Assembly: GCA_012295275.1 (NCBI GenBank)
Contig: CM022667.1
Span: forward strand, 7,426,794-7,490,793
DNA: 64,000 nt
Reading direction: 5' to 3'
Source: Chrysomallon squamiferum
Lineage: Eukaryota > Mollusca > Gastropoda > Neomphalida > Peltospiridae
Of this stretch, positions 23,671-36,638 are shown one piece after another (positions within the stretch are counted from its first letter, which is position 1; each line of letters opens with the position of its first letter). A program made the position numbers and the translations under genes. Under the pieces are notes generated by a model. That model saw nothing but the letters and a program-made list of their open reading frames with translations, was not told the origin of the DNA and did no database searches.

Positions 23671-26600
23671 ATTGATAATATAATTTTTCTATTATTCTCA
23701 TTATTGATACTCAATAAGACATTATTATAAACTAGTTAATAATTTAACAGGTAAATTAAAAATAATTCAAATTGAAGATGTATTTGGTAATAAAATGAAG
23801 ATAAAATTTCATCAATAAATATTTGAATATTACTAAGTCAGTACAAAAAACATTCTAATAAAAGATACATAAAAGTTATTAAAAGTTAATTTTTAATAAT
23901 TCACTGAAAAAAAAATTGAAAAAGAAACTTAATAAAATGTAGAATGTTTTCATCATTTGCTAGATCTCTGAAATGCTTACAAGATTATTTTTTATTAAAT
24001 TTTTTAAACATTGTTTTATTATTATTTATTTTTTAATGAAGACTTACAAAGTAATAATTTGTTTATTAAAATCACACATTTATATTAATGGTGCATTTTT
24101 ACTTTTGTCGATTCATATTTTATCATTTTGTGAAATAAAGCAATTTTTACAGCATTTTGTTTCTATTTATGAAGTTTTGAGATTGATTTTTACCACCATG
24201 GTTGACATCTGTCTGAACTATCAGTTACAAGAAATGCATTTACATGAGGAAAAAAGTCATTTTAGATGTTCAAACTTTGTTTTGGACCTTAACATAGTTA
24301 ATTAGTGTGACAATGAAATATAACCATAATGTATGGAAATGTAAAAAAAGATTTAAGCATGTTGCAGTTATTTACTCAATCCATCTATAATTTTATGTAA
24401 GAAATAAAAAAAAAGGGATATTAATATAATTATATGTGTGCCTTTCTATACACTTCATTAGTAATGAAGGTCACAAAAGTCACCTTAAGAATTGGAACTG
24501 GCAGTTTGCTCAAAGGATCAGTATGAGTATGTTTAAATACAAAACTTTCTGAAACATTTCTTAATTCCTTTTTGGGCTCCTGTGATCCATTATTTTATTT
24601 TTTTTAATAAAACATTCCACAACAGTGTAAACAGTTTGGCTTTACAAAACACATCTAGTGTAAGACAAAAAACTGCAAATTTTCTTGTCACCAAAGGGGA
24701 TATAAATCACTTATATGCAGAATACATATTTCAGTATTAAAAAGATCTAAGTGTGTTCTATTAATATATGATTTCAAGATTTGAAATAAAAACAAAAAAC
24801 TGATTGAGCTAGTATAAAAACTTTTATTACTGTTGTTAACTAGTTGTTGGGTAGAAATCCTCACTTGTAACAAAATACTGAACAAATGGACATATTAAAA
24901 TATAGTGTGTTTAAAACAGACTGGTAAAGGAGAATTCTCACTGTAAGACACTCAAAGTATTTCTCAACAATGTTGTTATCATTCAGTGGATATCAGTATG
25001 TCACTTAATAATTTTGATCACCAACTCAGTAAATAATGAAGCAAGGTTGTCCATCACATGTAAAAATTTACAATAGATAAAAATTTTGAAAATTCTATAC
25101 TTTGATTAGTTTTCTTTGAAAAATAAGTATAAAAATGCATATGAAATGCACAAACACCAGATAAATGTGCTGCAGCCATTCTGCTTGATGTTGGTAATTT
25201 TGAACAAGATGTTAAACTTGTATTAACATCAATTTGATAATGCAAAATCTTTTGTGATGAACATTCATGCTAAATATTGATAATTAAGTAAAGACAGAGA
25301 TAATGAAAAATTGTGGAAATTTAAAAAAATAAGATATGGACAATGAAATGTGAGACTAGAATATATTAATAAAGAAAACACATATCAAATAAAAACTGCC
25401 AAACGTATCTTAGCACTGATTTCTTTTTTCTGTAAATAAATCTGCTGCCTGAGTTCAAATGTAAAGTTACAGTTAACTTGGTCCTCATCAACATTTATTC
25501 AACACGGAATGGTGGGATTAGAATGTAACAATAATGATTTAATCATATTTTTCCCACGTTTGTACTGACAATTCATAGACACTAGCAATTTGTATCAAAA
25601 AATGCTATTTGGTTTTTAGAAAGAAAAAATAATACATACATTTGTACAGACATATCCTGAGAAAAAATGAAAAAGTAGTTGTTTTTGTTTACAAAAGAAT
25701 ATATAAAAAAGAAATTACACCAATTACATGGTGACATGATGCATTAAAACAAATAACATGATTCAAAACTGTGAAATCTTTAGCTCAATGTATCTCTGTC
25801 CCAACATGACTAAAACTGAAAATAGCAACAATAAAATAAGTAAACACAAGTTTAACATTGTGATCTGAAAAACTGTTACCCTATTCCTCACATACAAAGT
25901 TTTTCTTAAAAAAAGGTCTTTCACTTATAACAGCATGTCTTTATTTTTGTTGTGTGGTACTGGTGCATAGATTTAATATGATCAAAGTCCAAGGGACATC
26001 CAGCTGACTTACTTTATATGTGAGGTACTTTGGTAAAAATAATTTCACATTAATACATCAAAAAGTGTCTAGTCTAAGTTAGCAAAGTGATAATTCCAGA
26101 CATTTCTTAACAAGATCATTTTAATGGAAGAATCATAATTTGATCAAAGCAAATCTTTTTCTTTTTCTAAAAGCATAGAATCAGTATCATCTAGCGCAGA
26201 TGTATATTCTATTAAAACAAAAAAAACAAAAATAAGCACTATGGAAATCAGAGAATGTCTGACCTGTTTGGCTCTGCTAACACCAAACTCTAATACCTTC
26301 ATTACTAGCCTACAGTTTAGCTTTTTTCAAGTAAGTGTTTAAACATGATTATAATTAGGTTTTTTCCTCTAAAACAGCTTACAGAATGTTTTTTTAAAAC
26401 ACTTTCAACCAGAATACAGAAATGCTATTTTAGAACTCTTTCAAACAGAATAATACAGAATGGCTGTAATCTGTCAGTAACTGAAATATCAAATACACTA
26501 CTGTGTGACTGATTTGTAATATCAGACTAAACAACAGTGGCAGTTCTGAGTTGAGTGTTAGAAAATACAAATGAGCTTATAAAAACAGTACATAGTGAAT

Positions 26601-27187
26601 GTTAACAAATGAATGAATATGCAATAAAAACACAATTTAAAGAAAAACTGTCATCTCGGTGAACTTTAACACTGTGACATCTATACATTTAATTCACCAT
26701 TATCAAAAATTAAAAATCAGTAATATATATATATATATATATATATATTTAAATTTATTTTTTATAACAGTAAAATTAAGTACATGTTAAGTTTTAAAAT
26801 AATAGTATTTTCAGTAACAAGTTCAAACTGTTTGGCCTGGATCAATTTACAGTTTTTAATATTTTCTTTATTTATAAACATACATTTTTTAACATTTCTT
26901 TTAACCAACAAACATTTTAATTAAAAAAATCTGTCCCTTCATAATACTGATGTCACAATTTATTTTAAAAAGATGTAGAAAAATATTGGTAAATTAAATA
27001 AGTCAGTTCAGAAAGGTTACTTGTTACACAATTTGAAGTTGATATTTATTCTCAGTAACCCGTTCAAAGAAAACATTATTGCTTATTAAAATATATTCAT
27101 TCACCCAGTGAACTGCCATGAGTTCAGTTTAAATGCTGGAACAATACAAACGTTTATAATAAAAGTTATGAAAAATAATTATAATTT

Positions 27188-30100
27188 TTAATGTTTGGTG
27201 ATTTTTGATGAAGTGTTGCCAGCGACTGCCTGCCAGATGTTGCCTGCACCACTGTACACTGCTTTCACTGCTCCAGACACTGCAGTTGTCACAGATGAGA
27301 ACACACCTGTTAGATCAGGTGGACTGGAATAGGACAAATAAATAAATAAATAAATAAATAATGATATATCTATTATCTGTTTAAACAAAACAAAACAAAT
27401 AAATAAAAGTTAAACATTAATTAAAAAATAAAATAACACTGGCCAGTTTTAAATCAGAGAAAGATATTCATGATCAGACATTTTTTAGAAACTTTCCACA
27501 TACTCATGAGTCCCAGAGGAAAGTTTTCTTATGTAAATATCTGTGAATACAAGTGTGCATGTTCTGTATAGGTGTTTCTATAGATAAATACAATTATATG
27601 TTGAATACAAGTGTGCATGTTCTGTATAGGTGTTTCTATAGATAAATACAATTATATGTTGAATACAAGTGTGCATGTTCTGTATAGGTGTTTCTATAGA
27701 TAAATACAATTATATGTTGAATACAAGTGTGTATGTTCTGTATACGTGTTTCTATAGATAAATACAATTACACGTTGAATACAAGTGTGTATGTTCTGTA
27801 TATGTGTTTCTATAGATAAATACAATTACACATTGAATACAAGTGTGTATGTTCTGTATATGTGTTTCTATAGATAAATACAAGTGTGTATGTTCTGTAT
27901 ATGTGTTTCTATAGATAAATACAATTACACATTGAATACAAGTGTGTATGTTCTGCATGTGTTTCTATAGATAAATACAATTACACATTGAATACAAGTG
28001 TGTATGTTCTGTATATGTGTTTCTATAGATAAATACAATTACACATTGAATACAAGTGTGTATGTTCTGCATGTGTTTCTATAGATAAATACAATTACAC
28101 ATTGAATACAAGTGTATGTTCTGTATGTGTTTCTATAGATAAATACAATTACACATTGAATACAAGTGTGTATGTTCTGCATGTGTTTCTATAGATAAAT
28201 ACAATTACACATTGAATACAAGTGTGTATGTTCTGCATGTGTTTCTATAGATAAAAACAATTACACATTGAATGCAAGTGTGTATGTTCTGTATATGTGT
28301 TTCTATAGATAAATACAATTACACATTGAATACAAGTGTGTATGTTCTGCATGTGTTTCTATAGATAAATACAATTACACATTGAATACAAGTGTGTATG
28401 TTCTGTATATGTGTTTCTATAGATAAAAACAGACCCATCTACCTGACGTACTTCTCAACGATGTAGCTGAGAACGAAGATTGTCACACAGATGAAGAGGA
28501 TGAGGGCTGCAGTGTCAATGGTCTGCCAGATGTCGTGGAAGTAAGTTCCTATAGAATACACGTCAACAGTCGGCTTTGGTTTGATGTCAGCTTCGATTGT
28601 TTTAACTTCAAGTTTGGACTGAACAATGCGAGTTGTGTTCTCAACATGATCAATCTCATCCTTGTTGCTTGTTTCCTGCAAACAAAATAAACTTTTATCT
28701 ATCTATGTATAACTAATTCTTTTACAGCAAGATTTTTCTCAATTTAAGTTTCAATTAGTCATAAATATATAAATATTTCTTTAAAACTCAAACATGACAC
28801 AATGTATGATTATCATAAAGCACACAGCTTTACAGGCAAAAATTTAGTAGCAAATATATATGTTAATTATTTCGATGGAGTAACAAACTAATTATTTCTA
28901 TCTCATTCAATACTTCCTAAACCTTAATGATCTGTGTTTCCTTTTCAGTTCGACCCTGAGTTTTGAGTGTAGTTGTTTTAGTAATTACTTCAGTCTGACG
29001 TGACTGTCGAACTGCTTTCTCTTTCTCTGCAACACGACTGCGAGACGACGAACGTGATCGTGAGCGACTGGATGTTGTCTTTGGTGATTTGGGTTTCTTT
29101 GTGCCAGCTCGACTTCTCGAACGAGATCTTGACCTCGACTTGCCACGCGATTTCTTCAGTTCCTGAAAGAGAATCAACTGATGTACAGTATACTCAACTA
29201 ACTCCATTTTAGATATATATTACTCTAAGGATGTTCATGAAAATAAGTACTGGACAAAAGTATTGATATAGAAAAAAAAATAAAATAAAAATGTCCACAA
29301 ATAACAACAGCCATTCTCATGATTATGTTCTTTCACAATATTGTGTTATTGAAACTGTATAATTATTAATTTTTTTTAATGAATATCAATTTAATAAACA
29401 TTACCTGTGCAAATCATTTTTTTAAACTGAAAATGAAGTAAGCTATATATCTCTCTTTTTTTTAAAACTATATTAATTATATAAAATCAAACATACAGTA
29501 CTCTTCTTGATGAAGTTTTTAATGACATTAGGACAATGCTGCAAGTTCTTTTCTGGTTCCCAGGTGTCCTCGGTCTCCTCAAATCCTTTCCACCGTACAA
29601 GGTATTCGAGAATACCCTTACGTTTTCTTTGTTTTAGAATTGTGTCAACCTGCATAGAGTCAAAAATATTATTCTGTATTTTATAATTGCTTTTTTAATT
29701 TTAAGGGAAGAAATAACTGTTTAGGAGATTGTTGTTATATGAACTGTTACATTTATAGATATAAGAAATTAATTTTACTTAAAGCACTCCATCAAAAACA
29801 AAATATCAAATCAAAACAACTGTGCACTTTTTGCATGAAAAGTAAATAATCTAAAAGATTTCACATGGGCAACATATAACATTTAACTAATTAAAACTTA
29901 TAAAAAGTTAAAGCAAACTGGTAAATTATTATTTTATAATATTATTAATAAATAATACATGTACAAGCAGTGTTGAATGATTTTTTTTTTTTTTTTAACA
30001 CAGAAGAAGCAATCGGCGCCTTCACTTCATGTCAGACAACCATAAAATAGCTGGTCTCAAACTATGAAAGAATAAGGAACATTTACGATAGCAGGTGTTA

Positions 30101-30516
30101 CCCTTTCGACGCTTTGTTAAGTATTTAACAAAATAAACAAAGAACAATAAAAAATATCCAACATAACATGAACACCTTATCCAGCTTGAAAACACTTTTT
30201 AAAAATATATATAGACATAAATACTCAGCATGTTATTAAATTATAAAATGCTAGAGGTTTACATTTATGAGATGACAGCTGAAAATCTAAGATTTGGATT
30301 TGACAACAAAAGGGACGCTACTCCCAAACTGGAACTGGGACACTTGATAAAGTATAATATAATCAGTAACAGATTACATAACGTTACAATTTTAGTTAGT
30401 TCATAACAGGCATTTATTGAGACAGCAAGGCATGATAAAATATTAATTCATATTACGAAAAAAAATAAGATTTCCATACAAACCTCATAACCACTATCAC
30501 TGTCGGAACTCGCCAT
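27188..30516 (-). CDS. chromodomain - RS-rich - transmembrane protein, 5 exons
   Basis: Exons in transcript order: 30516-30484, 29649-29497, 29162-28923, 28675-28443, 27323-27188. All borders are GT-AG and phases agree, giving 264 aa with an in-frame stop. Residues 10-60 form a clear HP1-type chromodomain: YEVDTILKQR, EYLVRWKGF, DTWEPEKNL. The expected aromatic cage for methyl-lysine is Y10, W31 and F34. Residues 63-142 are basic and SR/RS-rich with a KSPK motif. A single hydrophobic helix follows at about 197-215 (ALILFICVTIFVLSYIV), then a 44-residue tail rich in small residues. There is no signal peptide, so a type II or tail-anchored topology with the chromodomain in the nucleoplasm is inferred. 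The likely role is tethering H3K9-methylated chromatin to the inner nuclear membrane, analogous to lamin B receptor (which uses Tudor plus RS plus membrane helices) or nematode CEC-4. I know no standard symbol for this architecture. Confidence 0.9.
27530..28432. repeat. 58-bp minisatellite, about 16 copies (intron 4 of chromodomain gene)
   Basis: Units beginning TGAATACAAGTGTGTATGTT and including GTTTCTATAGATAAATACAA recur every 56-58 bp, some shortened. The array ends only a few bases from the exon 4 splice donor. Two subfamilies are visible: a TATATG type at one end and an ACACATT type over the rest. Confidence 0.95.
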
Positions 30517-30560
30517 TTTTTAAAAATAATTCCCATGATGCAACGGAAAGGACTTACCAT
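30505..30560 (-). promoter_or_regulatory. start region of chromodomain gene with YY1-like element
   Basis: On the minus strand the start codon lies in AAAAATGGCG, which matches the core of the YY1 element often found at animal start sites. Just upstream is GCATCATGGGAATTAT. The short first coding exon (11 codons) fits a start-site-proximal exon. Confidence 0.3.
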
Positions 30561-32152
30561 TTTTTTTTTTTTTTTTTTATTTGGTTGTCGCAATTTATTA
30601 GTATTATTATTTCCATGTTGACAAAGAAATATTTCAAATATTATAAAGAATAGAAAACAAAAACTATTTTAATTTATATAATTATTTTGAGTTATTTTAT
30701 GTTTTAATCAGATTCAAATGGTTCACTGAACATTACTTGAATTGTTACGCTTGACTGAACAGTACTAGGTCCGCTTTAGCATCGACCCACATAATAGACA
30801 ATTTATCTCCAGGCTGAACACCAGATTTCACAATATAGAAAATGGATTTTTCTGTTCCGTTGCTGTAGTTGGTATTATAAAATTGCTTTTATTCTTTGAG
30901 ATACATGGTTTTTTCTGTAATTGGGTTACTAAAATATAAGCAAATGTAGGCTCTAATCTGATACTTACGCCAGTTACGGGTTATATAACACTACTGACGG
31001 GCTATCCAATCGTATTATCGGTAAAACAAGACATCAGTCTTTACTAAAGTTATCTGCATAAGTCCATATATTTATATTGGATATATCATTTAAAACTTTA
31101 TGCATTCAGTCGCACTGTATCAGTGATATTTAGGTTCATTAAGGACGATTAGAAAAAAACCACGCATTATCGAAAATAAAAATAATAAAATTGAATTTCA
31201 TTCCAACTGCATTAAATTCTGCCCAATTTTTTAAACAAACTTACAAAGGTTTTATATCAGTGTTAGAAAGTTTAAAATTAAAAACATTAATTATTAATGG
31301 AATTATATAAAGAATACAGCATCCATTTATTTCTTTAATGAAAATGTGTTGCAGTAACATTAATGAACTGATCGCCATAATTGACTTTTCTAGTAGATAC
31401 ATAGATTGATAACGATATATAGACAGAAACATTCATTACGTAGAAGTTGAAAAAATTCGAATTATTATAATTTATATCGGCAATGAATCAGAACTGTTGA
31501 CTTAAAAATATAAACAAATATATATATATTTTAAAATTCACTGACAAAAATCTGTTTGCATTATCATGATTATGTATTACATATGAACTTTTATTAAACA
31601 TGATATATGCAAATGTTTTTGAAAATAAAGAATAATATATTTTTCTTTAATTTTTTTTATGTCTGTATTATAATAATTTGTATTAAATATGAGTTATGTG
31701 GAAATATGTTTTTGAAAATGAAAAAGAATATTTTAGCTTTTTTGTTTAATAAATTTGCAATAATTCACAGTTATAAAAAAAATATTTTTGTGAAGTATAG
31801 TCAACTGTACATGTTTTACTGTGTATAGCTCACTGGTTAGAGTTACAGGCTAAATATTAATCAATTCAGTTATATACCATTCTAACCAGTACCCTCTGAT
31901 TTAACTTCCTTGCTGATACTGAAAAGTATTATTGTTTTAGTATTGTCAGTAATAACATGTTAAACACTATGTTACTGTATTATCATAAAAACTTTATTTC
32001 ATATACTTTAGTTTTCATTCCAGATTTCACAGAAAAAGGTTAATGATGAGCCTTATTAATAAAGAAATATTCATTTACTGACAGCATTTGAAAAAACAAC
32101 AACACGAGAACTGTTGTGAGGCAATTTTTGCTGAAAGAGAAAATATACAATC
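30517..32152. other. divergent intergenic region between chromodomain gene and DUSP22
   Basis: About 1.6 kb separates two start codons that point away from each other, so both promoters probably lie here. A CpG-containing patch at about 30765-31020 is the most complex part. No exon is recognised, and the only readable frames are AT-rich chance frames. Confidence 0.5.
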
Positions 32153-34797
32153 ATGGGCAATGGTATGAACAAGGTATTTGTAGAAAGACAGTTATTATTA
32201 TTAATATTTTTCTTATGTCTTCTTTTTCTATGTCTCCATCTTATTATTATTAATATTATTATTTGTAAGGTATAAAAATCTTATATTTTTGTGTAATAAA
32301 TTGAAAGTAAATTTATTTTTTTCAGATTATTGAGGGTCTGTATGTGGGTAATTTTCGAGATGCCAAAGATGAAGAAGAGTTGAAGAAAAATAGAATCACT
32401 CACATTTTGTCCATCCACGACAATGCTAAACAGCTCCTAAAGGTTTGTCTTATCTCATGTATGCTTTTGTTTATCTAAATTATCCCTTATCTGGAACCCT
32501 CTGTGATAGAATGTAAATAATCTACAAAGTCTTTATGTTACAAAGAAAACATTCAGTAACATCTTTTACATAAAATACATAGACAAACACATTCAAATTA
32601 AAATAACTAAACATTAAAAATTATACTTCATTTTATTTTTAAAAGCTTATTAGATAATACAGCTGATGTCTTCAGTATCAGCACATATAATATTTAATTA
32701 CTTTTGTTTTTTTAATTTTTTATGGAAATTTCGGAAATAATAGTTAATGTGTCATGCTGTTTAAGTTGAAGTTAGTGTTAATATTTAATGTAATGTTGAT
32801 GTCTGTTGAGGAATTCATACTAAAATACTTCAGATGAGATAATTCTGTTTCTATTGTGTACTGTATACCAAATGTTGTAAGATTATTTATAAAGTACCAT
32901 ACTAGAGTTGAAGATTATTTACACTGGAAGTTAATAAATTATACTAAATAATTAAATAAATAAACCCACCTTTTGTTTATCTCGTGTTATTATTTAGCTG
33001 ATGGTGTAATATGTGTTATGTTTTATGATCTGTTTGCAGGTCGTGACATACCTGTGTATTACAGTCAGATTTAAAACATTCAGCTACACTTAATTTCACT
33101 TCTGATAAAATTAATGTATTTGGTTTGCAGGACAAGACATACCTGTGTATTACAGTCAGATTTAACACATTCAGCTACACTTAATTTCACTTCTGATAAA
33201 ATTAATGTATTTCGCTTGCAGGACAAGACATACCTGTGTATTACAGTCAGATTTAACACATTCAGCTACACTTAATTTCACTTCTGATAAAATTAATGTA
33301 TTTCGCTTGCAGGACAAGACATACCTGTGTATCATAGCTAGTGACAGTCCGGATCAAGACTTGACTCAGCACTTTCCGCAGTGTGTTGACTTCATACACA
33401 GCGCTCGACTCAACAATGGCCGAGTTCTTGTTCACTGGTGAGAAACATTTGTCACGGTTATTTAATGGAATGTTTAGGCACATTTCATAATTCTCTTCAA
33501 GATGCTACGTAGTTCAGGTATTTATCTACAGGTATATAGATAAAACTGAGCATGATACAAACTACATGCACTCATTGCACATACCAATACTGAATTTTAA
33601 AAATGTGAAAACCATGAAATCTTGAATTTGTTATGATTGAGAAACATAAAATACATTAACAATTCTTTTTATGAAGCAGTGTCATTTGAAAAATATCTGA
33701 TTTTACTTATAGGTTGACATCATATCACAATTATCATGTTTATAAAATAATTTTTTGTGACATGTCACTGTTTAAAGCTTTTTTATTTTTTTTATTTTAT
33801 TGAAATACGTATTTGTTACAAATGCTTTTTGGACTGTGTTTGGCTAATAAATAACTGTAATTCTGTTTGAAATTATTTCAGTTTGGCTGGAGTGTCTCGG
33901 AGTGTCACTATAGCAGCAGCCTACATAATGACTGTCACTGAGTTCGGCTGGCGCGACTCTCTGCACGCTATACGAGGAGCTAGAAACTGTGCAAACCCAA
34001 ACTTTGGCTTCCAGAGACAGCTAATGCGTTATGAAAGTGAAAAACTCGCTGAGGTAAACATTTAAAATATTGATTTCACTTGATTCTTTTTCTCTCTTTT
34101 TAAACAGCAGTTCTATTATTAAAAATTGTTTTGGACAAAAGTATACACAATATACACAATAAATAAAAGGAGACAATTCATCTTCAAACAAACTGCATTT
34201 GTCAGAGTTTAGTGTGCTGTTGATTATATCTGTTATAGTAATTATTGATATTTATAAACAAAATTCACTGACAAATATCAAGCTTTTTTAAAGATAGCAG
34301 TAGTTTATATCAGTGTGATTAATAGGAATATTACTAACAGACATTTTTTCTTATTAACATGAATGTAAGTAAAGTTGTTTTGTTTCAAGGAGAGGAAGCG
34401 ACTGAAGGAGGAGTTTGCGTCAGTGGTGAATGACGATGATGCTGAGGTGAGGCAGCTGCTGGTGGCCTACAACAAGTTTGTACTGCATGGACCTTCCTGC
34501 GACGACTACCCCCTGCCCCTCGACGCCTACAGCAACCGCAAGAAGTCCAACAGATGTGACAATGATGATGAAGAGGAAGTTAATGGGAACACAGTTGCTG
34601 TCAGTGATGATGTTGATAAACAGAACATGAAAGGAGATATAGCTACAACTAGTGATGATGATGATGATGATGATAAGCAGGTTAATGGAGATGGAGCTAC
34701 TGCTGGTGATGTTGATGTTGAAGACAGATGTAGTACACATCAGACCGATGTAAACAGTGGTGATGATGTAGAGTATGTGAGAGAAACAAACAGGTGA
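32153..34797 (+). CDS. DUSP22: dual-specificity phosphatase 22 (JKAP/JSP-1 type), 5 exons
   Basis: Exons: 32153-32173, 32326-32442, 33313-33437, 33882-34053, 34390-34797, giving 280 aa. The N-terminus MGNGMNK is the N-myristoylation signal of DUSP22/DUSP15, so membrane association is expected. The catalytic domain (about 4-150) contains GLYVGNFRDA, the general acid D57 in ASDSPDQ, and the active-site loop HCLAGVSRS with nucleophile C88 and R94, at the same positions as in human DUSP22. FGWRDSLHAIRG and CANPNFGFQRQL also favour DUSP22 over DUSP15. The enzyme dephosphorylates Tyr and Ser/Thr and modulates JNK and related signalling in known relatives. The last exon adds a tail of about 130 residues, far longer than in the 184-aa human protein, very acidic with a run of seven Asp. 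The residue C88 codon is split across exons 3 and 4. Confidence 0.95.
33036..33335 (+). repeat. 91-bp tandem repeat carrying the DUSP22 exon 3 acceptor
   Basis: Three extra copies of TTTGCAG plus the first 24 nt of exon 3 (GACAAGACATACCTGTGTAT) precede the real exon. The decoy exon starts are 33040, 33131 and 33222, spaced exactly 91 bp, and the true start is 33313. After the shared 24 nt the decoys diverge and, in the phase used by exon 2, run into TAA after 17 codons. Confidence 0.95.
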
Positions 34798-36606
34798 AAG
34801 TGTGTAACGCTGAGTTTTAGTTTTATTTGTTCCTCACCATCCACCTCCCTGTCACTAAATCACTTTTCTGTTTCTTTTCACGTTCACTGTCATGTTTTTG
34901 TTTGTCAACCGAATGTCATATTCTGTATGAAATTTTTATTAAATAAATTTTTCTTGCATACTGAAAATATATTCAATTTAGTTATGAAATACTAATAGAC
35001 AAACATTCTTTAATTTTATATTTTTATATTTTTCTTTTTATAAAACAGAAGTATTAGTTTTGATAGGTCACAAATATGATTTGTAATTAAAAACCTTCAT
35101 TCTAATAAGTGTTAAAATGTTCAGGATAAAATGTCATTTGTAGTATTTTAGTATTTATTTGCCTGATAGACCTTGATTAGATATACACTGTGTAATTGAA
35201 TGGTTAGATGTTAAAGTTTTTAGTAACAGTATCATACAGTTCACTTCTCTCTGTCTGTCTGTAAAGTGTATGAACATGGTCAGTATTTTTACAAAAAGGA
35301 CATGCTTCAACGATAACTTTGTTAATGAATTTTTTTTAATTATCCGTGTACTCAAATTGCTTTACTTGTGTGATAATTATAGCAGATTTAATCAAATAAA
35401 AATAAGGCTAACTATTTAAAATTAATAATCAGTTTCAGAGATAATGAATAGTTTTTAAAACATAAAAGTGTCTTTAAATAATTTTAAATTGTAAAATCTT
35501 TTGTCATAATGTTTGTATGACAAAAGATCTTGAATACATATTTACACTGGAAAAAAAGCAGACATGTTGCTTTCATTCAGTAATGGGTTAAATTGTCTTG
35601 CCAATTTTTGAGGTTCATTTATTTTTGTTTTGTGTAAAAATAACACAGATGTGTTGTTAAATTGTTTAGTGCATGATTTTCTCTTTTCATTGAATTCTGA
35701 ATACTCAATCTGATTTTCCATTTCTTGTCAACTTACAATGAAAATAGGATGAATACTTTTATACCTTTGTAGAATTCATTAATTTCCTGCCTAGATTTGT
35801 AAATAAGTTTACATTAAGTATCTTCTTTTTTTTCTTCTGTTTTTAAAAATAATTTAATCAAATTTTGTCAAATTCCACCACTGCCAATATTTTGATATTA
35901 TGAATGATTTTTACAATTTATTTTTTGGTGATCATAATTGTAAACGGTGTTACATATGCAAGTGCCTCAGTATTAAGAAAACAGATGCAGCAGTTTCAGT
36001 GTTTGTTTATGTCCTGTGTTTTATGCAAAATGGCAGCACTGGAGTAGGTTTGTTTCAGTACTTTCTGAAGTGAAATATGAACTAATTTGAAGTTTACCAC
36101 GTTGTATTGTGTTCATTTTTTGTCAATAAACATCAGCATCAGCCATTTACACCTTTTACATAAATGCTGAAGTATGTGTCAGTTTTATTGACCTAATCAT
36201 TCTTAAAAATGGCTAATATTTGTAGTGTTTGAAAATGTCTGGTACTAACTATCCAAGAGGTATTTAGCTGACTTAAATTTATGTAACAAAATATGCATAG
36301 TGCCTAATATATACACATTTATACATTTTTTTTTTTTTTACACCTGTCAGCAGTTTCAGTTTTGATTTCATGCAGTGTGGAAAGTTGCCTGTGATAGAGA
36401 AATACACATGTACTGATGTAAGTGAAATTCATTTTGTTTCACTCATTTTAAAATGGTGGTGATTAGAACTAAAAAACATTGTGCTTTGTGAATAATTTAC
36501 TCAGTTCAGTAAATGACAACTTACATTAAACAAGATACATCATATATTGTTTAAAAAGAAAAGTTTCTAAATTTCATGTTGAATTTCTGTCATAACTGTC
36601 AGTTTT

Positions 36607-36638
<32 letters not shown>

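Larger units (their letters stand above)
19547..27187. other. convergent intergenic / 3'UTR region, no gene recognised
   Basis: This lies between the 3' ends of the alpha-arrestin gene (+) and the chromodomain gene (-). It is AT-rich with many short chance reading frames and none I would call coding. It holds TG, ATT and AT microsatellites, a poly-T run near 21977-22001 and a perfect 30-bp palindrome at 22124-22153. Candidate + strand AATAAA signals include 21814-21819 and 22835-22840. A candidate minus-strand signal (TTTATT on the + strand) is near 26868-26875. Long 3'UTRs of both genes may occupy much of it. Confidence 0.5.

Noticed and set aside
23973-24305. 110-codon plus-strand frame in the convergent region
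   Set aside because: Composition is dominated by Phe, Ile, Leu and Lys as expected by chance in AT-rich DNA; no domain or splice context is seen.
27752-27958. Minus-strand frame with THLYLSIETHIQNIHTC repeats
   Set aside because: It is a read-through of the 58-bp intronic minisatellite of the chromodomain gene.
29000-29212. Plus-strand frame over the chromodomain gene exon 3
   Set aside because: It is the antisense of the RS-rich exon, whose minus-strand frame has matching splice phases on both sides.
34420-34740. 106-codon minus-strand frame rich in Ile and Ser
   Set aside because: It is the antisense of the Asp-rich GAT repeats in the DUSP22 last exon.
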